Assembly: GCA_030762175.1 (NCBI GenBank)
Contig: CM060833.1
Span: 156,113,501-156,177,500 of the forward strand
Source: Metallyticus violacea
Taxonomy: Eukaryota > Arthropoda > Insecta > Mantodea > Metallyticidae
Reading direction: 5' to 3'
DNA: 64,000 bases
Below, in pieces: positions 58,244 to 64,000 of the stretch (the stretch's first letter is position 1; each line of letters opens with the position of its first letter). A model generated the notes under the pieces. It was not told the DNA's origin, searched no databases, and saw only the letters and a list, made by a program, of their open reading frames with translations. The position numbers were made by a program, and so were the translations under genes.

Positions 58244-59437
58244 GAGTTCGCGTCACGCTTGATCCGAGAAAGCAGTCGGGAGGAAGCCGGTAGAACACAA
58301 AGTAAACACTGGCATTCTAGATCTGTAATTTCCCGAGTGTTCTACTCATAAAATTTCATTAATCTATGGCATGTACACAATCATCATTTTATTTCACTAA
58401 TCTGTTACAGCAGTTGTTCAAAGTGGTGTCCTTCAGCATTCACATATTCCCGACATCTTTTGATGAAATTTGCATTCTGAGATCTGACGAACTTGCGGTC
58501 CATCACACTTTACAAATAATTCTGTCTTCAAAAAAAACTTCTTTATAACCTCCAAAGAATCAGGCGCAGTGTGGGACTATGGCAGAATCTTGTTGAACAT
58601 ATGCATATTGTCTCTCTGATCAGTTAACTGTTCATAAAATATATGAGTATTTGCGTACGGCACCTCTTCTAGCTGACGGTATCTTCAAAAATGTAGGTCC
58701 TATTATTTCGGTACATTACATACCAATGTTTTCATCATTAGAGGAATTTCGTGTATTTTCTGTTCTTTGCAATCTATTGTTCTGTGAATATATGTAACCA
58801 CGTAAATGAAAACATGCTTCAAAAGAGAAGAAGATTAAATGCGGATCAACAATACCGTCATGAACGTTCTGCAAACCAATTACATAAATTCCCCCGACTT
58901 CCGTTGCCATGACGCCGTAATGTTTGCTAAGGTTTCACTTTTAAAAGTTTAGTAGCCAAATGAACTGAAGTTTTTGAAACACCTACTTGTACTACACGAC
59001 GTAAATATTTATTAAGAGAACGTTCAAGTAATGCCCCAATATCATCTGTTTGAACCCTCCGTTTAAGTCTACGAGTTGTATAGATTTTTGTATCTATTGA
59101 CAAGGTTTCTAACCGTACCTCTATTTGGAGGTCGAGTGCCAGGGAAATTGCCTGCAAATTGCCTACACACATGTCGGCATGAATCTGTTTTCATGTAAGT
59201 ATCGCACATAAATATTAATTATGTTAGAATAAAATTTTCAGCCGGCATTTCAATTATCACAATAACTAATTTAATGAGCACAATTGCCAACACCTCAACC
59301 TGTACTAAGCGTTGACCAGAAATGCATGGACTCGCGCAGCAGTGAAGGAAAATTACGCATTTAGAATGCCGTTGTTTCCTTCGCGTTCTACCAGCTTCCT
59401 TCTGTCCGTTTTCTCGGATCAAGCGTGAATCGAACTC
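58244..59437 (-). mobile_element. DUF4817-type transposon with ~95-bp inverted ends
   Basis: The left end (58244-58339) and right end (59339-59437) are imperfect inverted copies sharing TCACGCTTGATCCGAGAAA, GGAAGCCGGTAGAAC-type and GGCATTCTA blocks. They enclose a minus-strand transposase pseudogene. The element is about 1.19 kb. This gives the ends of the transposase subfamily whose fragments occur at 19945 and 41413. Confidence 0.8.
58405..59190 (-). pseudogene. Broken DUF4817/DDE transposase
   Basis: Minus strand. The helix-turn-helix part reads RLKRRVQTDDIGALLERSLN and VGVSKTSVHLATKLLKVKP. Next comes NVHDGIVDPHLIFFSFEACF, where the first catalytic Asp is replaced by Phe, followed by GYIYSQNNR. 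Near 58600 a QQDSA-type block keeps the second Asp. The region with the third Asp is missing. The gene ends FIKRCREYVNAEGHHFEQLL with a stop at 58405-58407. Frameshifts are frequent. Confidence 0.85.
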
Positions 59438-59484
59438 CCCTTTGACCGGCACTCAGAATACCTCTTATCATATACTTTCAAATT

Positions 59485-60010
59485 TTAATAATAATAATAA
59501 TAATAATCATAATAATAATAATAAGCTCGAACGTCCCTAATGAAGGCAAAGGCCCCCTACAACAGTTAGCTCTTATTTGCCAATGTGCATTAGGGTTGTG
59601 TACAGTAGTATCACGCTGTATGCTACACTTTGTTACACTTTTGTTCATCAGATTTCACTCGTTTCTCTAAGTTAACGTTATTCGATGATTTTCTATGTAT
59701 TCCTACTTCTTGCTATTCTGGACGGTTGTCGACCTATCTGTGCCGCGTAGAAGTTCCCCCATGTTCGTCTTGACCTGCCTATGTGTCGTTTGTCTAGCTG
59801 CATGTCCCGTATGATGGTCTTATACGTCCCTCTATCGTCCTGCATCCTTGCTATGTGGCCTCCCCATTTCCACCTCAGTCTAATGACTCTTTTTACGACG
59901 TTTGTTATTCCTAATATCCTACGTTCCATTTTCCTTTGACTTATTTGTAGTGCATTCATCTGTTTGTTTGTTTGTAGCCGAACACATCTGGACCACCCAT
60001 ATAGCATTCT
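59485..60010 (-). pseudogene. LINE ORF2 C-terminus with (TTA)n tail
   Basis: Minus strand: MLYGWSRCVRLQTNKQ, LQISQRKMERRILGITN, RLRWKWGGHIARMQDDRGT and IGRSRRTWGN. This is the same C-terminal region as 30020-30600, in better condition over W.WGGHIARMQDDR. The 3' end at the left passes into TTA repeats (59487-59523). It is probably 5'-truncated, since the RT palm is absent to the right. Confidence 0.78.
59487..59523. repeat. (AAT)n repeat at LINE 3' end
   Basis: About twelve AAT units with one substitution, forming the LINE tail. Confidence 0.92.
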
Positions 60011-60033
60011 TAATATAGGGATTTTTGATTACT

Positions 60034-60060
60034 TCTCTCTCTCTCGCTCTGTCTCTCCCT
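60034..60060. repeat. Interrupted (TC)n
   Basis: CT-rich simple sequence of about 25 bases. Confidence 0.85.
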
Positions 60061-60146
60061 GGCTATGTTTCTCTTTATTTCCAGGTGTTAAAAGGTGATG
60101 TGTTCTTCATCTAGTAACTGCCGGATGATTATTGATTTATCATTTA

Positions 60147-60181
<35 letters not shown>
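60147..60181. repeat. (TC)n microsatellite
   Basis: About 16 TC units with one TG. Confidence 0.95.
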
Positions 60182-60298
60182 AGGTAGGCTGTGCTTTTTT
60201 CTTTTTAGAAATATGGAAACAGCAAAACTACGATTTTAATTTTCGTTGGAGAATCATAGACCTTTAATATACAATATCATCATAAAATGTTATTGGCC

Positions 60299-60425
60299 CT
60301 TCCTGGATATCCGACGGAGGAACATGCGAAACATTAGGTAAGGCGTTTTTCATCGGATAGACCACGACCAAGCCTGGGATTTCATTTTGTTGGACAGCGC
60401 CGACCATGAAAGCCTAAGTGCACAT
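60299..60425 (+). mobile_element. Diverged relative of the 20416 repeat
   Basis: CCGACGGAGGAACATGCGAA, then AGACCACGACCAAGCCTGGG and ATGAAAGCCTAAGTG follow the 3' half of the repeat at 20416-20718 with about one change in five. The hairpin arms are no longer perfect. Confidence 0.7.
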
Positions 60426-60820
60426 AAATCACATAATTGACTTTTAATTCCGATATATCGTACGTGTGTACGTATTCAATAATTGGCCTCCTTTGCAGTA
60501 TGGTCTGATTATTATGATAGTGCAAATTAAAATTGTTTGTAATAACCTAAAAGTATTTTGCAACAGTTTTACAATGAGTTAACCTTCAACATTAATTCTC
60601 ACATCATCGCAAGTGCAGAGATAGACCGAAGACCTCTTCCTTAGGTTTACGCACCAGGTTGGAGACCGAGGAAATTGCTTGATAATTTTCAACGGCTTAT
60701 TGGGCAGCATGGAACGATACAATTAATTCATGCTCAAGGTGGAATCCAAAATCGTGATTCCTTACATACCACTTGCTCTCCTCAAAAAAGCGACTGCGCG
60801 GTCTTAAAAGTACAAGTGGA
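60426..60820. other. Unassigned DNA
   Basis: Nothing recognised. Confidence 0.4.
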
Positions 60821-61009
60821 GCGATAGTTTTTGGCCGGTGACCTTAACGTGTCCTTTTGTTTGCTCTTGGTCGGTGAACCTAAACTGTTTGAGCATGCGC
60901 AGTGACGCGATTTGTTTAGTACCGAGCCAGACATGGAACGAGTTGATTCTCTGTGTGACTAGTTGTATTTTCGAGAGCTTTTCGCAAGTCACCGGCCAAA
61001 AACGATCGT
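60821..61009. mobile_element. 189-bp MITE-like element (MITE-2)
   Basis: 22-bp terminal inverted repeats with 20 of 22 matches: GCGATAGTTTTTGGCCGGTG-AC at 60821-60842 and GTCACCGGCCAAAAACGATC-GT at 60988-61009. The interior is non-coding and contains GCATGCGCAGTGACGCG (60893-60909). The size and perfect symmetry fit a miniature inverted-repeat element. The target duplication is unclear (TCTTA near both ends is possible). Not related to MITE-1. Confidence 0.7.
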
Positions 61010-61840
61010 CTTAGCTTTTGAGTTTGTACGAGAAATACGTCAAAGCACCAATGAACATTTTTTTGGCTAGCATGTGTATAAAAACAATTTATTTTGAATG
61101 TGCAAATTTCTCTAAGGAGTTAAGGTTCAAGCGATATTTTATAAGGCATACATTGCCTTGCATGCGTTTTGCTGTGAGGTTAGCCATACCTTTTGAACAG
61201 CTGACAAAAATAAAATATTGCAGCCTTATTGATCTGAAATGTAAGGGGCCAACAAAGGAATTTTACTCCTTCCTTGTTTACATATATTCTCGTCCTGGGA
61301 ATAACGTAGCGTAAATCATGCAGAGCAAATACTAAATCATCGCATCTTGGCTGGCTCGGGGGCTCTGTGGAGAGAGCACCGCATGTTGAAAAGCCGAGCT
61401 TCTGACCTCTTGGTCTGTAGGGAACAGGAAAGATGCAGCATACAGCGTGGGTTCGGATTCTAGTGCTTTGACTAAGATCCCTATAGTTAATAATATGTTG
61501 ACAAACCTCTGTTATTAATAAATCTTTAGAAAAAAAACATGAAAATTCAATGAAAACAAAATGTGCAGTGAAACGTTAATTTTGCAAAATTATAGGTTTA
61601 TAAAACTTTTCTCACAATTTATGTTATATTCATAGTTTCTTGGGTTGCTAAATCTAAAACTGGTGCTCCCTATCAAGTACCACTTTTCCACAACATACAT
61701 TGATATTTTTAGTAATAGGAATGTACTGTTATTGAATTTAATATGCAAAAGTGATGGTGAAATATGACCCTGTGACAGATATTTTGCAGAAGATATTACA
61801 TTTCCACAATTGAAAACTCAATTTAGTAAAATGCTTTATA
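61010..61840. other. Unassigned DNA
   Basis: A 98-codon plus frame at 61018-61314 has no recognised motif. A tRNA-like patch (GGCTCTGTGGAGAGAGCACC at 61371, GGTTCGGATTCTAG at 61450) could be a decayed SINE head but the spacing is too long. Confidence 0.35.
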
Positions 61841-62090
61841 TTATCTTTTTCTCTTCAAGGTGAAGCTGTGCATGTTGCTTTTGCTCTTGTGTGAGGATTC
61901 TAGAAGGTCACTGTGTAGCATCCAATAAAAGTCTCCCATCGTAATAATATTCCATCGACCTCGATATTTTCTTTCCACGTGCTTAATGTCTTGGGGAAAA
62001 CGTTTCCCTGCTCCTCGTTCATCGCACCAACATTGTCAGAGAAAAAAATCCACGTGAACATTCAGAAAATGAGTTTAAAACTTATACATA
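61841..62090 (-). pseudogene. C-terminus of a multicopy arthropod protein
   Basis: Minus strand, two frameshifts: HFLNVHVDFFSDNVGAMNEE, QGNVFP, QDIKHVERKYRGRWN, GDFYWML, ending in KRKR and a stop at 61841-61843. From memory this follows a protein found in many arthropod genomes in numerous copies (HFLHSHLDFFPENLG, EHGERFHQDI, YQG.W...MLADYCW). Its multicopy nature suggests a transposon or other mobile origin; its biochemical function is unknown to me. The reading frame is cut at 62090, precisely where mariner copy 4 begins. Confidence 0.7.
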
Positions 62091-62908
62091 CGAAGGTACG
62101 TTTATAGGTTTCCGGCCTTGCCGATAAGGATTATCGCCTTCACAAAAGCCTTATCTGGTGTCATACATTATCTGTTAAGTAAATAGCTATAGCTGTAACA
62201 TCCGCTCCGCCGTGTTCAGTTGTTCAGATATAGTTGTATAAACGAGATTATGTGTAGCAGAGTGTGACATGTTCAAAATGGAGTATCGAGCTGTTATTAA
62301 GTTCTTCATAAAAGAATAACTTACTCTAAATGAAATTAAACAGCGATTGGACGGTATGTATGGAGAAGCATCCCCCTCATATTCTATCGTAAAAGAATGG
62401 GCCAGCTTTTTCAAATGCGTCGAGAAAGTATTGAAGACGAAGAGCGTGCAGGTCAGCCTTAGAGGTACTTACTCATGAAAACATCGCTCTTGTGGAAGGA
62501 GAAATTATGGAAGACCGGTGACTCAAAGTTATAGAAATAGCAGCAAGATTGTACCTTTCTAAAACGACAGTCCTTCGAATTATTCATGAACTTATAAACA
62601 TGAATAAGGTTAGTGCAAGATGGGTGAATAGACTTTTTTTCCTCAGTCCAAAAGCAGCAATGAGTCGTCTGCTGTCAGGTAATTTTGTAGCACTACCGTG
62701 GCAACGAGAGACAAGTTCTGCAAACCATTGTACAGAAGATGAAACTAGTCCACTAGTATGATCTTTTGTCTAAAAGAAGGTCAATGGAATGGCATCTAAA
62801 GTCCAAGGTTACTCAGTCAACCCAGAAGATCGTGGTCACAATATTTTGGGACTTGTCAGGAATACTCTTCATTGACTTCGAGGAGAGGAACACCACAGTA
62901 AATGGAGT
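62091..62908 (+). mobile_element. Mariner element, subfamily A, copy 4, 3' truncated
   Basis: Left end CGAAGGTACGTTTATAGGTT follows a TA and sits inside the protein remnant at 61841-62090. Similarity to the other copies stops at about 62908 in the middle of the transposase, so the right half, including the terminal repeat, is gone. Confidence 0.88.
62278..62908 (+). pseudogene. Truncated mariner transposase A4
   Basis: Starts MEYRAVIKFFIKE and stops at codon 14 (TAA, 62317-62319), the same codon that is TGA in copy 1. Continues NEIKQRLDGMYGEASPSYSI, YLSKTTVLRIIHELINMNK, a TEDET block with the first catalytic Asp near 62738, and DLSGILFIDFEERNTTVNG before the truncation. The second and third catalytic blocks are absent. 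Confidence 0.88.
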
Positions 62909-63284
62909 GACCTGTGACATGCAACTAAAATCACAATTAAGAAGTGTATCTGAAATGAGCTTGCAAGAATTTTGCTATACTTGATGGACCCGTCATTCGC
63001 TGAGATCGACTGGCATGTAAGGGTGATTCGCATTTTCATTTGTCTGGGTTGATGAAGCAGAGATAATGGATCCACAAAGAAAGGCATGCAGTCATTCGCT
63101 GGCCTTCTTACTCTTCATGGCTTTATGTAAATTCTGATTGTTATCGAAACTGAAATCTACAATGAAAGAACATAATGGAAAACTCGACTGCGGAGTTGAC
63201 GGTCATTCCAACAAACATTCCACAGTTACTTGCTGCAATGAAAGGCTCATTGGGATAAATGTGTACAAGCTCAATGTACCTATT
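62909..63284. other. Unassigned DNA
   Basis: A 72-codon minus frame (62869-63087) reads RQMKMRITLTCQSISANDGS then YSKILASSFQIHF. It might be an upstream part of the protein at 61841 on the far side of the mariner, but I cannot confirm it. Confidence 0.35.
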
Positions 63285-63296
63285 TTGATGGGGATT

Positions 63297-63583
63297 ATTT
63301 ATTTATTTTTTTTCCAAATAGTGTTTAACGCCCATTTTTACTATTGAGGCACCACAGGCGGTGGACACTGTTGACACATGAAATGAAATATTGAGAAAAA
63401 AAATTTAAAGGAAGGAAACGTTCCAGGCCTAAGTTTAGGTACCTCCCTGGCATTTGCCATTTATGAGGACTGAGGGAAAACCTGGATAAAGCCTCAGTCA
63501 CGGAGGACAGTCCTGCCCGGGTTCGAAACTCACACCTCCCGTTCACGAGTCCGCGCCTTAACGACCTCAGCCACCCATGGTGG
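63297..63583 (-). mobile_element. SINE-A copy with 12-bp duplication
   Basis: Near full-length minus-strand copy. Flanks TTGATGGGGATT (63285-63296) and TTGATGAGGATT (63584-63595) differ at one base. Tail side is ATTTATTTTTTTTCC-like. Confidence 0.93.
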
Positions 63584-64000
63584 TTGATGAGGATTGGAAA
63601 GTAAACCACAAGATTATAAGAATTTCCCTTCGGCATAAAGCCGGTTGTTTTTCAGAAAGACCTCGTACAAACTAATTTACATACCGTTTACATTGTTCCT
63701 CTAGGCTGTCTCTATGTTGACTTCATTTCTCTTGTTTGTTAAAATGTTCTGTTTATAACGGACCCCATGTTCAAAGAACACATACGTAACAGAGTTACTA
63801 AATTCTTAACAGGAATGCTAACATTTTATTGTTATTTAATTTGCAGAAAAACTGGTTTGTGACATGCGGTACCAACTTGCCAGATTTTCGCTAAAGAGTG
63901 TTGATTTGTAAATTGAAACTTTTATTCGATGACAATAAAAATGAAAAGTTTCCGCTCATAATTTATTAAAAACAATTCCCAAATTCGCGATCAGAAGGTT
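63584..64000. other. Unassigned DNA
   Basis: Nothing recognised to the end of the window. Confidence 0.4.

Noticed and set aside
61346..61465. Decayed tRNA-like SINE head
   Set aside because: The two box-like strings are too far apart and no repeat body follows.
8909..63583. tRNA genes suggested by A and B boxes at many sites
   Set aside because: The boxes sit in repeated 270-300 bp units with shared non-tRNA bodies and target duplications; they are SINE heads, and their arms do not fold as complete tRNAs.

Overview
The window reads as non-coding, transposon-dense nuclear DNA of an animal with a large genome, most likely an insect. It is AT-rich, with no long intact reading frame, no operon-like spacing and no host exon I can name. 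The broken transposases, non-LTR retrotransposon tails and tRNA-headed SINEs are of kinds I associate with arthropods, especially large polyneopteran genomes (cockroach, termite, stick insect). That placement is an inference from memory, not a match.

Two SINE families dominate. SINE-A has a Ser/Leu-tRNA-like head, is about 270 bp and has 16 recognisable copies. SINE-B has a Val-tRNA-like head, is about 295 bp and has 6 copies. Several copies keep 10-13 bp target-site duplications. Three more tRNA-headed SINE types occur once each (about 1.98, 14.0 and 21.3 kb). DNA transposons are also plentiful. They include five mariner copies in two subfamilies, four remnants of a DUF4817/DDE-type Tc1-mariner relative, one PIF/Harbinger transposase fragment, two kinds of short elements with terminal inverted repeats, and one roughly 1 kb element with about 100 bp inverted termini. 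Non-LTR retrotransposon remnants lie at 4.2-6.9 kb (a broken RT plus RNase H gene), 15.8, 29.3, 30.1, 57.1 and 59.5 kb.

Layout. 0-2 kb: unassigned AT-rich DNA. 2-7 kb: a SINE, a mariner, and a LINE split by an inverted-repeat element that itself holds a SINE-B (three insertion layers). 7-13 kb: a pair of related palindromic-ended elements. 14-23 kb: SINE-rich, including a SINE-A split by another repeat. 23-27 kb: long unassigned stretch with one promoter-like site. 27.1-27.65 kb: a SINE-A inside a SINE-A. 29-32 kb: LINE pieces and a tandem array of primer-binding-site-like motifs. 32-49 kb: SINEs, two mariners, a DUF4817 remnant, and the longest unexplained frame (178 codons). 51-54 kb: mariner and Tc1-like copies. 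55-60 kb: Harbinger, LINE and inverted-repeat transposon remnants. 60-64 kb: a MITE, a truncated mariner beside an arthropod multicopy protein fragment, and a final SINE-A.

All recognised coding sequences are broken by stops, frameshifts, deletions or loss of catalytic residues. I find no evidence of a working gene system. The most informative content is the insertion history (nested elements with readable duplications) and a few structures without an obvious explanation.
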